The notes under the pieces were generated by a model, which ran no database searches, was not told the DNA's origin, and saw only the letters and a program-made list of their open reading frames with translations. Positions 35,276 to 44,200 of a stretch of DNA of 64,000 nucleotides are shown here, piece after piece. The first letter of the stretch is position 1. Each line of letters begins with the position of its first letter. This DNA is from Salirhabdus sp. Marseille-P4669 (lineage in GTDB: Bacteria; Bacillota; Bacilli; Bacillales; Alkalibacillaceae). A program made the translations under genes and the position numbers. The stretch is taken from positions 496,001-560,000 of the forward strand of contig NZ_OEQK01000002.1 of NCBI RefSeq assembly GCF_900240405.1. Direction: 5' to 3'.

Positions 35276-38017
35276 ATGACAAGATATGCTGTTGTCGATT
35301 TAGAAACAACTGGACATACCCCAAAAAGTGGGGATCAAATCATAGAGGTTGGCATCGTCATTATTGAAGACGGGGCCATAATTGAGGAATTTTCTTCTTA
35401 TGTGAATCCTGGTAAGGAGATCCCGTTATTTATCTCAAACTTAACTGGTATTACCGACCGTGCTGTGGAAAATGCTCCTTCCTTCAAAACGGTAGCAAAA
35501 AAAATACAAGCTTTATGCAAAGGGGCTTACTTTGTTGCCCATCATGTGCAATTTGATTTAGTATTCCTAAATGATGCCTTAATGCAAGAGGGATTAGAAC
35601 CAGTTAACGAAAAGGTAATTGACACAGTGGAATTGGCTAGAATATTTACGCCTCGTGCTTCTGGATTTAAATTATCACAGTTGGCGGAATATTATAATAT
35701 AAATCATATGCATCCCCATCGTGCCTTATCTGATGCATATGTAACGGCACAATTACTATTAAAATTATTACAAAAAGCAAAAAGTTTGCCGGCTAAAACC
35801 CTTGAGCAAATTTTATACCTAGAACCAAAGCTCCAAAGTGACTTACATGACATCTTAGCAGAACTTATACATAGCAAAAGGTATTCCATGGACCAAGATC
35901 AAACATATGAAACCTTTCAAGGCATTGTTTTAAAAAAAGCCCGAGAAGAAAAAAATATAGCTTCTTCCCTATCTCTTTCTTTTGAGGATTTTTTACACGG
36001 CATTTTAGGGAAGAAAGGAACGTTAAGTGAACTATATGAGAACTATGAGGTCCGTGACTCTCAAGGCGAGATGGCTGAGCTAATTTATCGTGCTTTTCAG
36101 GAAAACAAGCATGCATTAATTGAAGCAGAGACAGGAACTGGGAAGACATTAGCTTATTTAATTCCTAGTATTTATCACGCCTTACAGACAGGAAATCGAG
36201 TACTAATCAGCACCTATACGACTCAATTACAATCTCAGGCTCTTCATAAAGAAATTCCTTTATTGAAAAATGCGATAAATGCTCCCTTTCAATCTGTAGT
36301 GATGAAAGGAAAAAGGCATTATTTAAGCTTAAAGCGATTTAGTGAGGAGCTTCAAAAGTCACCGGAACAGGATAATTATGACGTAATTTTGACGAAGGCG
36401 CTGCTCCTTGTATGGATTACGGAGACAGATACTGGTGATATGGATGAATTACAATTACCATCAAGTGGGTATATTTTTTGGCGTAAAATTAATGCCGAAG
36501 CAGAAGGATTAATGGATCCAAAGTCTTCTTGGTTTCATCATAATTATTATACTAAAGTCCGTAAACAAGCGCAGAAGGCACAATTAGTTATTACAAATCA
36601 TTCGTTATTAAGTACCGAAATCGCGAATAATTATAACCTACTTCCATCGTTTGATTATTGTGTAATAGATGAGGCGCACCATTTTGAAAAAGCAGCCTCT
36701 TCTCATTTCGGAGCAAAGCTTTCCTATGTATCGATTCAGTATCTGTTGAATGAAATGAAAGAGGAAATACAAGAAGCGAAATTTGAGGAACTCTTAACGG
36801 AGACAAAGGAACGAGCTGATGAATTATTTCGTTACTTATTTTCAATCGTTAAACAAAAACAAGATGCGACATATAATGATGTGGGACGAATCCAGTCTTT
36901 ATTTGAGCTTAAAAACATTACAGAACCAATACGTACACAACTGGTTGATTTAACCCAAAGGTTACAATTTTCGCTTTTGGATATAATGGAATATCTAGAG
37001 GAACGTATGAAGAAAAAGGAATCAGCAGATGCTAAAAATTATGTGGATAAATGGAAATATCATCTAGAATCCATTCATGAACTTAAACAAAAACTTCATT
37101 TGTTTTTAAGAGATGAAGAAAGTGCGTTCGTTAAGTGGATAGAAATCGAGGCGCAGGGAGCGAAAAATGCAGTATACCTATACTGCGAGCCGTATGAAAT
37201 AGGCTCGGCTCTTGCGGAAAAATTTTATCATATAAAGAAAAGTATTATTTTAACAAGTGCAACATTAACAATGAAAAACTCTTTTCGATATATGCTGCAA
37301 AAGAATGGACTTGAAGATGGGAATGTATGGACAAAACAAATCGCATCACCGTTTTCAATTAAAGACCAAGTGAAGCTTTTTGTTCCAAATGATCTTCCAC
37401 ATATTAAGTATGATCGGGAAGAGGATTATGTAACGGCAATTAGTTATGCGATTTACGAGCTAGCCCAAATTACAAAAGGTAGAATGCTTGTATTGTTTAC
37501 ATCCTATCAAATGCTTAAAAACACACATGAAATGCTCGTGCAATTTGCTGATCAAGATGATTTAGTAATTATCGCTCAAGGAATTTCTAGTGGTAGTAGG
37601 GAGAGGTTGAAAAAGAATTTTCAAACGTTTGACCGGGCGATCCTATTAGGGACGAGTTCATTTTGGGAAGGAATCGATATACCTGGTGAGGATTTATCTG
37701 CAGTTGTAATAGTTAGATTACCATTTGAACCACCAAACCACCCCGTATATAGTGCTAAGGCAAAGATGCTAAAAGAACAGAACAAAAATCCATTTATGGA
37801 GCTTGCTTTACCGAACGCGGTAATTCGATTTAAGCAAGGGTTTGGTAGATTGATTCGTTCCAAACAAGATTCTGGTATTGTATTTGTTTGTGATGCCCGA
37901 CTAATACAATCAAAATATGGACAGTATTTTTTAGAATCGATACCGGATGTTCCTGTTATTTACGATGATACGAATCATTTATTCGATTTAGCTAGAGAAT
38001 GGTACGAAAACAGATAA
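35276..38017 (+). CDS. dinG: DinG-type protein: DnaQ-like exonuclease fused to XPD-like helicase
   Basis: A 913-aa fusion typical of Firmicutes. Residues about 1-170 form a DEDD exonuclease (VVDLETTGHTP, HHVQFDLVFLND, HPHRALSDAYVTA). The rest is a superfamily 2 helicase with Walker A AETGTGKTLAYL, DEAH box CVIDEAHHFE, TSATLTM and a C-terminal motif VI GFGRLIRSKQDSG. Between Walker A and the DEAH box no cysteine is present except the one just before VIDEAH, so the four-Cys iron-sulfur site of E. coli DinG is absent. ATG 35276 has GAAGGTG five bases upstream. Single gene after a terminator. Confidence 0.95.
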   Translation: MTRYAVVDLETTGHTPKSGDQIIEVGIVIIEDGAIIEEFSSYVNPGKEIPLFISNLTGITDRAVENAPSFKTVAKKIQALCKGAYFVAHHVQFDLVFLNDALMQEGLEPVNEKVIDTVELARIFTPRASGFKLSQLAEYYNINHMHPHRALSDAYVTAQLLLKLLQKAKSLPAKTLEQILYLEPKLQSDLHDILAELIHSKRYSMDQDQTYETFQGIVLKKAREEKNIASSLSLSFEDFLHGILGKKGTLSELYENYEVRDSQGEMAELIYRAFQENKHALIEAETGTGKTLAYLIPSIYHALQTGNRVLISTYTTQLQSQALHKEIPLLKNAINAPFQSVVMKGKRHYLSLKRFSEELQKSPEQDNYDVILTKALLLVWITETDTGDMDELQLPSSGYIFWRKINAEAEGLMDPKSSWFHHNYYTKVRKQAQKAQLVITNHSLLSTEIANNYNLLPSFDYCVIDEAHHFEKAASSHFGAKLSYVSIQYLLNEMKEEIQEAKFEELLTETKERADELFRYLFSIVKQKQDATYNDVGRIQSLFELKNITEPIRTQLVDLTQRLQFSLLDIMEYLEERMKKKESADAKNYVDKWKYHLESIHELKQKLHLFLRDEESAFVKWIEIEAQGAKNAVYLYCEPYEIGSALAEKFYHIKKSIILTSATLTMKNSFRYMLQKNGLEDGNVWTKQIASPFSIKDQVKLFVPNDLPHIKYDREEDYVTAISYAIYELAQITKGRMLVLFTSYQMLKNTHEMLVQFADQDDLVIIAQGISSGSRERLKKNFQTFDRAILLGTSSFWEGIDIPGEDLSAVVIVRLPFEPPNHPVYSAKAKMLKEQNKNPFMELALPNAVIRFKQGFGRLIRSKQDSGIVFVCDARLIQSKYGQYFLESIPDVPVIYDDTNHLFDLAREWYENR

Positions 38018-38038
38018 TCTTAGGAGATGTGACGTTAC

Positions 38039-38821
38039 ATGAAGCGATTGCTCTCGATTGTTATACTTTTTGTATGTTTTACAGCTACATCTACGAACAT
38101 TCATGCTGACATTTTTGATTTAGAAGAAAACGAAGTAATGTATACATTTTTTTCCTTGCCAGACGGAGAGGCATTATTAATTACATCAGGTCAAGGGAAA
38201 CATTTTTTAATAAATACTGGATCGAAAAAAAGTGAAAATGATTTATTTAGTCAATTAGAGCAATTGGATATTACAAAGCTAGATGGATTAATTATTACAA
38301 AAAATAGTGATGATACATGTGGAAATGCAGAGGCTTTGATTAAAGAATTCGATATTAAAAAAGTTATTTCTCATACAGAAGAAACCTGCTTTGAAACGAA
38401 GGACAATGTTAAATTAGAGGTTTGGAAGTCTGGAAAAGTATATGAGCCAAGTCCCGGATTAATGTTTCGTGTCGTAAAGGTTGAAAAATCCGAATCCATG
38501 TCTCTTTTTATATTATTCGGGAACAACTCTTTACTCTTTATGTCGGAAGCAAGTGAAAAAATGGAGGAATTAATTGAATCATTTCCATCAAGAGTTGAAA
38601 TGCTGAAAATACCAGAATACGCTTTGAAAAATTATCCGAGTATTGATTTGTTAAAACATTTAGACCCTCATTTAGCGATTATTTATAACATTCAAGAAGA
38701 ACGATTACATGAAGGATTATTAGAGCGTCTAAATGAATCATGGATTGATATATACCATTTGAGAACGCTAGGTACGATCCACATACTCTGTAATCCAGGT
38801 GATTATGAAGTAAAAAAATAA
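38039..38821 (+). CDS. Secreted, metal-site-deficient metallo-beta-lactamase-fold protein
   Basis: A 260-aa protein with a signal peptide (MKRLLSIVILFVCFTATSTNIHA, then DIFD). The body follows the ComEC C-terminal/metallo-hydrolase pattern: YTFFSLPDGEALLITSGQGKHFLINTG, then LDGLIITKNSDDTCGNAEALIKEFDIKKVI, where active relatives read TH-x-H-x-DH-x-GG. The histidines are replaced (KNSDDTCGN), so zinc binding and hydrolysis are unlikely. It follows dinG by 21 bases and precedes ypmA; no such gene is at this place in B. subtilis as I recall it. The function is unknown, perhaps binding or scaffolding. Confidence 0.75.
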   Translation: MKRLLSIVILFVCFTATSTNIHADIFDLEENEVMYTFFSLPDGEALLITSGQGKHFLINTGSKKSENDLFSQLEQLDITKLDGLIITKNSDDTCGNAEALIKEFDIKKVISHTEETCFETKDNVKLEVWKSGKVYEPSPGLMFRVVKVEKSESMSLFILFGNNSLLFMSEASEKMEELIESFPSRVEMLKIPEYALKNYPSIDLLKHLDPHLAIIYNIQEERLHEGLLERLNESWIDIYHLRTLGTIHILCNPGDYEVKK

Positions 38822-38850
38822 GTGCTCAACGTTCTGAGCACTCTTAAACA
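38821..38850 (+). terminator. Weak terminator after the metallo-beta-lactamase-like gene
   Basis: Stem AGTGCTCA (38821-38828) with TGAGCACT (38835-38842), followed by the imperfect tail CTTAAACATTTT. Confidence 0.55.
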
Positions 38851-38959
38851 TTTTGGTATGGGTTAGATTGTTTTTGGTTTATACGGCATTTCGGATCGAC
38901 TTAAAAAACGCTATTTTTCCAAAAAATATACTTTATTGTTCTGTACGACTGAAATTTAT

Positions 38960-38968
38960 TGTTATAAT
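38960..38968 (+). promoter_or_regulatory. Extended -10 promoter candidate for ypmA-ypmB
   Basis: TGT-TATAAT at 38960-38968 with a predicted start near 38975; a weak -35 at best. Confidence 0.5.
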
Positions 38969-38976
38969 ATATAACG

Positions 38977-39016
38977 AATGTTGTTTCAGACATTATTAGT
39001 TTACGGAAACAACATT
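38977..39016 (+). promoter_or_regulatory. Hairpin at the predicted 5' end of the ypmA transcript
   Basis: Perfect 11-bp stem AATGTTGTTTC (38977-38987) with GAAACAACATT (39006-39016), an 18-base loop and no T-run. It would sit at the very 5' end of the mRNA made from the promoter at 38960, a location typical of stabilising hairpins. Confidence 0.5.
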
Positions 39017-39070
39017 TTAGATATACCGTGTAAATTTTTCAAGGCCTGTGAATTTCATTTGGAGGTATAT

Positions 39071-39244
39071 ATGGAAGATAAAAAAGTGGAAACATTATCT
39101 ACAGTTCGAATTAGCCATAGCGATGATTTATATAAAGTAGTGGATTGCTTAAACAGAACGTTGAAAGAACAAAATCTTATGTTTGGATTGTCTTTAGATG
39201 AAAACGATGCGACGACAGCAGTCTTCACGATCTACAAGACGTAG
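39071..39244 (+). CDS. ypmA: YpmA family small protein (DUF4264)
   Basis: A 57-aa protein, nearly identical in pattern to B. subtilis YpmA: ETLSTVRISHSDDLYKVVDCLNRTLKEQNLMFGLSLDEND, ending VFTIYKT. The start is ATG 39071 because GGAGGT (39061-39066) is directly upstream; the frame runs open to 38978 but that part overlaps the hairpin leader. The function is unknown. It overlaps ypmB by nearly 50 bases. Confidence 0.88.
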   Translation: MEDKKVETLSTVRISHSDDLYKVVDCLNRTLKEQNLMFGLSLDENDATTAVFTIYKT

Positions 39245-39755
39245 AATCCTCATCTGGTCCTTGACTGGGATTGGTTTGTTCATCTTAAGTTTAGGACTGT
39301 ATTATCTAGTTATTTTTAATCAGGCAATGGAAGTAAAAGAGGCCACTTTTGCTTCATCCAAACAAAAAGCAATCCAAAATAGTCCATTAGTTGAAGTCTC
39401 AGAAGTAACCAGGTTTAATGGTGAACATGCATATGATGTAGTGTATGGTAAGACAGAGGAGAATCAACCAGGTTATGCTTTTGTTCCAATTGTGAATGAA
39501 AAGGATGATGAGGTTGATCAAGAGGAAGAACAGCAATTAGAGACTCTTTTTGTTTTAGAAGAAGAGGGAATACGTGAGCAAGAAATGCTTGCGAAATGGA
39601 AAGAAAACTGCAGGAACTGTACTTTAGAAAAAATGACACCAGGTATTGCAAATGATAATTTCGTATGGGAAATTATTTATAAAAATGAACAGGATAAGTT
39701 TGTTTTTTCCTATTATTTATTTTCTACAGGTAGCTTACTGGAACAATTGAAATAA
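39198..39755 (+). CDS. ypmB: YpmB family membrane-anchored protein
   Basis: A 185-aa protein with a basic N-terminus, one membrane helix (RILIWSLTGIGLFILSLGLYYLVIF, about residues 16-40) and an extracytoplasmic PepSY-like domain (EVSEVTRFNGEHAYDVVYGKTEENQPGYAFVPI). Family and position match YpmB. The start is uncertain: ATG 39198 or 39207, both inside ypmA and without a strong ribosome site, so coupling to ypmA is likely. The function is unknown. Confidence 0.83.
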   Translation: MKTMRRQQSSRSTRRRILIWSLTGIGLFILSLGLYYLVIFNQAMEVKEATFASSKQKAIQNSPLVEVSEVTRFNGEHAYDVVYGKTEENQPGYAFVPIVNEKDDEVDQEEEQQLETLFVLEEEGIREQEMLAKWKENCRNCTLEKMTPGIANDNFVWEIIYKNEQDKFVFSYYLFSTGSLLEQLK

Positions 39756-39772
39756 TGGAAAGGAGCGATAAC

Positions 39773-40960
39773 ATGAATTTAGCAGATCGTGTAAAAACGT
39801 TAACCCCATCTAGTACGTTAGCAATTACCGCAAAAGCAAAGGAACTAAAGCAAGCAGGATTTGATGTAATTGGTTTAGGAGCAGGGGAACCCGATTTCAA
39901 CACACCGGAATATATTTTAAATGCAGCAAAGCAAGCGATGGATGAAGGCAAAACAAAATATACCCCTGCTGGAGGTCTTCCAGAATTAAAGGCTGCGATT
40001 ATTGAAAAGTTTAAGAGAGATCAACAAATAACATATACGCCTTCAGAAATTATTGTTACAATTGGGGCGAAGCATGCCCTTTATACACTGTTTCAAGTAT
40101 TATTAAATCCAGGTGATGAGGTTATTGTACCTGCACCGTATTGGGTAAGCTATCCAGAGCAAATTAAGCTCGCTCAAGGGGAACCAGTTGTTGTAACAGC
40201 TTCAGAAGAAAATGCGTTTAAACTAACACCTGAACAAATTGAAAGTGCCATTACACAACGGACAAAGGCTATTATTATTAATTCCCCAAGTAATCCAACG
40301 GGAAGCATTTATAGTGAAGACGAATTAAAAGCGATTGGTGAGGTTTGCTTAAAACATAATATCCTAATCGTGTCAGATGAGATTTATGAAAAACTTATCT
40401 ATGGCTCTACGAAGCATACATCAGTTGCTCAAATCTCAGACCAATTGAAAGAGCAAACGATCATCATTAATGGTGTATCAAAATCCCATTCCATGACCGG
40501 CTGGCGAATTGGATATGCTGCAGGAAACGAAACGGTTATTAAAGCAATGACAAATTTAGCCTCACATTCCACTTCTAATCCTACCTCTATTGCTCAATAT
40601 GCGGCAATAGCAGCATATACTGAATCCGAAGTAGAAGTGGAGAAAATGAAAAAGGCTTTTGAGGAACGACTTTCTAAGCTATATAATTGGTTAATCGAAA
40701 TCCCAGGAGTTACTTGTGTAAAACCTAATGGTGCCTTTTATTTGTTTCCAAATGTGAAGCAAGCTGTACTTGCATGTGGGTATAGCACTGTTGATGATTT
40801 TGTAGCAGCAATATTAGAAGAAGAAAAAGTCGCGCTTGTACCTGGATCTGGCTTTGGTGCTGAAGATAACGTACGTCTATCTTACGCAACATCATTAGAT
40901 CTATTGGAAGAAGCGGCAAAACGTATCAAAAAATTCGTTGTAAATCATGCAACAAAGTAA
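39773..40960 (+). CDS. aspB: Aspartate aminotransferase
   Basis: PLP-dependent class I aminotransferase, 395 aa, making aspartate from oxaloacetate; the next gene, asnS, consumes asparagine made from it. The signature LTPSSTLAITAKAKELKQAGFDVIGLGAGEPDFNTP is at the start and the PLP lysine is in GVSKSHSMTGWRIGYAAG. ATG 39773 has AAAGGAG eight bases upstream; the longer frame from 39755 overlaps the ypmB stop. Confidence 0.96.
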   Translation: MNLADRVKTLTPSSTLAITAKAKELKQAGFDVIGLGAGEPDFNTPEYILNAAKQAMDEGKTKYTPAGGLPELKAAIIEKFKRDQQITYTPSEIIVTIGAKHALYTLFQVLLNPGDEVIVPAPYWVSYPEQIKLAQGEPVVVTASEENAFKLTPEQIESAITQRTKAIIINSPSNPTGSIYSEDELKAIGEVCLKHNILIVSDEIYEKLIYGSTKHTSVAQISDQLKEQTIIINGVSKSHSMTGWRIGYAAGNETVIKAMTNLASHSTSNPTSIAQYAAIAAYTESEVEVEKMKKAFEERLSKLYNWLIEIPGVTCVKPNGAFYLFPNVKQAVLACGYSTVDDFVAAILEEEKVALVPGSGFGAEDNVRLSYATSLDLLEEAAKRIKKFVVNHATK

Positions 40961-40976
40961 GTGGAGGAAATGAAAT

Positions 40977-42269
40977 ATGAAAACAACAATCAATCAAGTA
41001 CATAAATATGTCAACCAAGAAGTAACCATTGGTGCTTGGTTAGCAAATAAAAGATCAAGTGGAAAAATTGCGTTTCTACAACTTCGTGATGGTACAGGCT
41101 ATATGCAAGGAGTTGTTGTAAAAGCAGAGGTAGAGGAAGAAATTTTTAATTTAGCTAAAAAGCTAACACAAGAATCATCCCTATATGTTACAGGAAAAAT
41201 TGTAGAGGATACTCGCTCTCCATTAGGATTTGAAATGCAAGTTAATCACCTTGAATTAATTCATGAAGCTGTTGATTATCCCATTACTCCTAAAGAACAC
41301 GGCACTGAATTTTTAATGGATCATCGCCATCTTTGGTTACGTTCAAAGAGACAACATGCGATTATGAAAATTCGAAATGAAGTTATTCGTGCAACTTATG
41401 AATTTTATAACAAAGAAAACTTCGTTAAAATCGATCCTCCAATTTTAACAGGAACATCTGCAGAGGGTACAACGGAGCTATTCCATACGAAATACTTTGA
41501 TGAGGATGCATACCTTTCTCAAAGTGGACAACTATATATGGAAGCTGCTGCGATGGCATTAGGGAAAGTATTTTCATTTGGACCAACATTCCGTGCTGAG
41601 AAATCCAAAACGCGTCGTCATTTAATTGAATTTTGGATGATTGAACCGGAGATGGCATTTGTTGAGCATGAAGAAAGCCTACAATTACAAGAACAATATG
41701 TTGAATATATTGTGCAAGCTGTGTTGAAAAACTGTCAAATAGAATTAGATACTTTAGGAAGAGACAAATCAAAGTTAGAACAAATTAAAGCACCATTCCC
41801 AAGAATCACGTATGATGAAGCAGTTGCCTTCCTAAAAGATAAAGGATTTGATGATATTGAGTGGGGCGATGACTTTGGGGCTCCACATGAAACAGCTATT
41901 GCAGAAAGCTACGATAAGCCAGTATTTATTACACATTATCCAACATCTTTAAAGGCTTTCTACATGAAGCCAGATCCAAATCGTCCTGAAGTGGTATTAT
42001 GTGCCGATTTAATTGCACCAGAGGGTTATGGAGAGATTATTGGTGGTTCTGAGCGGATTGACGATTTAGAGCTTATGGAACAGCGTTATGAAGAACATGA
42101 CTTAACAGGTGATGCTTACAAATGGTATTTGGAACTTCGTAAATATGGAAGTGTTCCACATTCAGGCTTTGGTTTAGGTTTGGAAAGAACCATTGCTTGG
42201 ATTTCTGGTACAGAGCATGTACGTGAGACGATACCATTCCCTCGTTTATTGAACCGTCTATATCCATAA
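40977..42269 (+). CDS. asnS: Asparaginyl-tRNA synthetase
   Basis: Class IIb aminoacyl-tRNA synthetase, 430 aa. An N-terminal OB-fold anticodon-binding domain (residues about 1-110, [26 protein letters not shown]) precedes the catalytic core with motif 2 [28 protein letters not shown] and motif 3 [20 protein letters not shown] precedes the ATG. No T-box leader is visible; the gap to aspB is 16 bases, so it is read from the aspB transcript. A terminator follows. Confidence 0.97.
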   Translation: MKTTINQVHKYVNQEVTIGAWLANKRSSGKIAFLQLRDGTGYMQGVVVKAEVEEEIFNLAKKLTQESSLYVTGKIVEDTRSPLGFEMQVNHLELIHEAVDYPITPKEHGTEFLMDHRHLWLRSKRQHAIMKIRNEVIRATYEFYNKENFVKIDPPILTGTSAEGTTELFHTKYFDEDAYLSQSGQLYMEAAAMALGKVFSFGPTFRAEKSKTRRHLIEFWMIEPEMAFVEHEESLQLQEQYVEYIVQAVLKNCQIELDTLGRDKSKLEQIKAPFPRITYDEAVAFLKDKGFDDIEWGDDFGAPHETAIAESYDKPVFITHYPTSLKAFYMKPDPNRPEVVLCADLIAPEGYGEIIGGSERIDDLELMEQRYEEHDLTGDAYKWYLELRKYGSVPHSGFGLGLERTIAWISGTEHVRETIPFPRLLNRLYP

Positions 42270-42280
42270 TAATCAACATC

Positions 42281-42306
42281 AAAAGCTCCCTAAATGGGAG
42301 CTTTTT
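42281..42306 (+). terminator. Terminator after asnS
   Basis: Stem AAAAGCTCCC (42281-42290) with GGGAGCTTTT (42296-42305). Confidence 0.9.
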
Positions 42307-42369
42307 AAACGAATGTAGCAGGTCGAAAATAGATTGGAAACATACGAATATCTTTTTCGTATTTTTTGA

Positions 42370-42378
42370 TGCTATAAT
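42370..42378 (+). promoter_or_regulatory. Extended -10 promoter candidate for dnaD-nth
   Basis: TGC-TATAAT at 42370-42378, a perfect extended -10. The predicted start near 42385 leaves only about 15 bases before the dnaD start codon. Confidence 0.55.
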
Positions 42379-42399
42379 ACCCATAAGGTGGGATACACA

Positions 42400-43083
42400 T
42401 TGCAAAATCATTATCATCAAATGTTATTAGATCAAATGACTTTTCCGAAACAATTGTTAATGGAATATAAGAGCTTAGGGATGAGAGAGATAGAGCTAGT
42501 GCTATTAATGCATATTTACCGCCTTCAATTGGAAGGAGACCGTCTACCGTCCATACAATTGTTAAGTCAATATATGACTTCAAAAGAGCATGAGGTAGCA
42601 CAATCGTTACGATATTTAATGCAAAAAGGATTACTCATCATTGAACAGCATAAAGAGGATAATGTCATACATGAAGCTTATTCGCTAGAGCCATTAATAA
42701 AAAAACTATATAATGTTCAAACAGAGGAGAAAAAAGCAGAGCAGCAGGACGATAAAAACCTGTTTCTCCTTTTTGAACAAGAATTTGGACGAGCACTATC
42801 ACCAATTGAAATTGAGATGATCAACCAATGGCTAGATGATGACAAGCTTGCTCCTGCATTAATAAAAGCAGCTTTACGAGAAGCGGTTTTAATGGCAAAG
42901 TTAAACTTTCGATATATTGATCGCATTTTAAATGAATGGTCCAAAAAAGGTGTTAAAACAGTTGAGGATGCTAGAAAGATTAGCAACTCGTTTCGAAAGC
43001 AGTCGAATCAAAATGTGTCGACTACTCCAAAGAAAAAAAGAGATACTTCCGTTTATTATAATTGGCTTGATGATGAGGAATAG
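42400..43083 (+). CDS. dnaD: DNA replication initiation protein DnaD
   Basis: Primosome and initiation protein of Firmicutes, 227 aa. The N-terminal winged helix is followed by the C-terminal DnaD domain with FEQEFGRALSPIEIEMINQWLDDDKLAPALIKAALREAVLMAKLNFRYIDRILNEWSKKGVKTVEDA and the conserved C-terminal tail YYNWLDDEE. TTG 42400 is preferred to GTG 42388 because AAGGTGGG overlaps the GTG and is seven to eight bases from the TTG. nth follows 11 bases later. Confidence 0.95.
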   Translation: MQNHYHQMLLDQMTFPKQLLMEYKSLGMREIELVLLMHIYRLQLEGDRLPSIQLLSQYMTSKEHEVAQSLRYLMQKGLLIIEQHKEDNVIHEAYSLEPLIKKLYNVQTEEKKAEQQDDKNLFLLFEQEFGRALSPIEIEMINQWLDDDKLAPALIKAALREAVLMAKLNFRYIDRILNEWSKKGVKTVEDARKISNSFRKQSNQNVSTTPKKKRDTSVYYNWLDDEE

Positions 43084-43094
43084 GGGGAGAGAAG

Positions 43095-43751
43095 GTGTTA
43101 AACAAACAGCAAATTCGATTCTGCTTAGATACGATGGGGGAGATGTTCCCCGATGCGGAATGTGAGTTAGTACATGAAAATCCTTTTGAACTTGTAATCG
43201 CTGTGCTATTGTCGGCACAGTGTACGGATAATTTAGTAAATAAGGTTACGAAAGACTTATTTAAAAAATATAAAACACCAGAAGATTATCTAGGGGTAAC
43301 GTTAGAGGAACTTCAAAATGATATTCGTTCCATCGGTCTATTTCGAAATAAAGCAAAAAACATTCGCAAATTGTGCCAAATCCTAATCGATCAGTATGAT
43401 GGGGAAGTCCCAAGAGAACATGAACAATTAGTAGAGCTACCAGGAGTAGGTAGAAAAACGGCCAATGTTGTAGTATCAGTTGCCTTTGGCACACCTGCTA
43501 TAGCTGTTGATACCCACGTAGAGAGAGTCTCGAAACGCCTTGGGTTTTGTCGATGGAAGGATTCGGTTTTAGAAGTAGAAAAGACACTTATGCGTAAAGT
43601 TCCAAAAGAGGAATGGAGCAGAACGCACCATCGGATGATTTTCTTTGGTCGCTATCACTGTAAAGCTCAAAATCCTCAATGTGACATTTGTCCTTTATTA
43701 GAGGTTTGTAGAGAAGGCCAAAAGAGAATGAGGAAAAGGGAGAAAGCATAA
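43095..43751 (+). CDS. nth: Endonuclease III
   Basis: DNA glycosylase/AP lyase for oxidised pyrimidines, 218 aa. The helix-hairpin-helix LPGVGRKTANVV carries the catalytic lysine; the catalytic aspartate is in AVDTHVERV; the [4Fe-4S] site is CKAQNPQCDICPLLEVC (C-x6-C-x2-C-x5-C). It starts at GTG 43095 with AGGGGGA upstream, just after dnaD. In B. subtilis ypoC follows; here there is a terminator and then a tandem repeat. Confidence 0.97.
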   Translation: MLNKQQIRFCLDTMGEMFPDAECELVHENPFELVIAVLLSAQCTDNLVNKVTKDLFKKYKTPEDYLGVTLEELQNDIRSIGLFRNKAKNIRKLCQILIDQYDGEVPREHEQLVELPGVGRKTANVVVSVAFGTPAIAVDTHVERVSKRLGFCRWKDSVLEVEKTLMRKVPKEEWSRTHHRMIFFGRYHCKAQNPQCDICPLLEVCREGQKRMRKREKA

Positions 43752-43768
43752 TAAATTATGATGATACA

Positions 43769-43805
43769 AACAAGGTTATTCTATTCGAATAACCTTGTTT
43801 TTTTA
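43769..43805 (+). terminator. Terminator after nth
   Basis: Perfect 13-bp stem AACAAGGTTATTC (43769-43781) with GAATAACCTTGTT (43787-43799), then TTTTT. Confidence 0.92.
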
Positions 43806-43897
43806 CATGAATTTAGGTTTATTCAATTAGATGTAATGTTAATTCATTAATATACGTTGATTTTTCTACAAAAGGAGAGGGGAAATCGGTCTTAACA

Positions 43898-44160
43898 GGG
43901 ATAATTCATATGTGTAAATCGTTAATTACTCAATGTGATGGAGTAATTCTGTAAAATAAAGTGATAATCCGTGAAAAACGCGGGATAATTCGACGAAATA
44001 AAAGAGTAATCCTCAATAAAGTGGGATAATTCGACAAGATAGAAAGGTAATCCTCAAGAACGTGTGATAATTCGACAAGATAGAGAGGTAATCCTCCAAG
44101 AACGTGTGATAATGTAACAAAATAAAGCGGTAATTATCCAATAACATGAGATAATTCCAT
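43898..44160. repeat. Tandem array of 41-43 bp units (about 6 copies)
   Basis: Units begin at about 43898, 43941, 43982, 44023, 44064, 44106 and, partially, 44148. The best-matched ones (43982-44105) read GGGATAATTCGAC, AAGATAGAAAGGTAATCCTC, AAGAACGT with few changes; outer units diverge. Each unit looks like two related halves of about 21 bases (GATAATTC and GTAATCC types), so the basic period may be 21. No credible frame or ribosome site is present, and there are no unique spacers. It fills most of the 43752-44200 gap; I see no gene there. Confidence 0.85.
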
Positions 44161-44193
44161 AAAAAAGAAGCAGATCTGAATCGATCTGCTTCT
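44160..44193 (-). terminator. Terminator after ponA
   Basis: Perfect 11-bp stem (44166-44176 with 44183-44193, AGAAGCAGATC/GATCTGCTTCT), followed on the minus strand by TTTTTT. Confidence 0.9.
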
Positions 44194-44200
44194 GTGCCTT

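Noticed and set aside
40961-40976. T-box leader for asnS
   Set aside because: The gap to aspB is 16 bases, too short for any T-box, and none is seen upstream of ypmA.
43898-44160. CRISPR array
   Set aside because: Units are contiguous, with no unique spacers, and the repeats drift from copy to copy; no cas genes are nearby.
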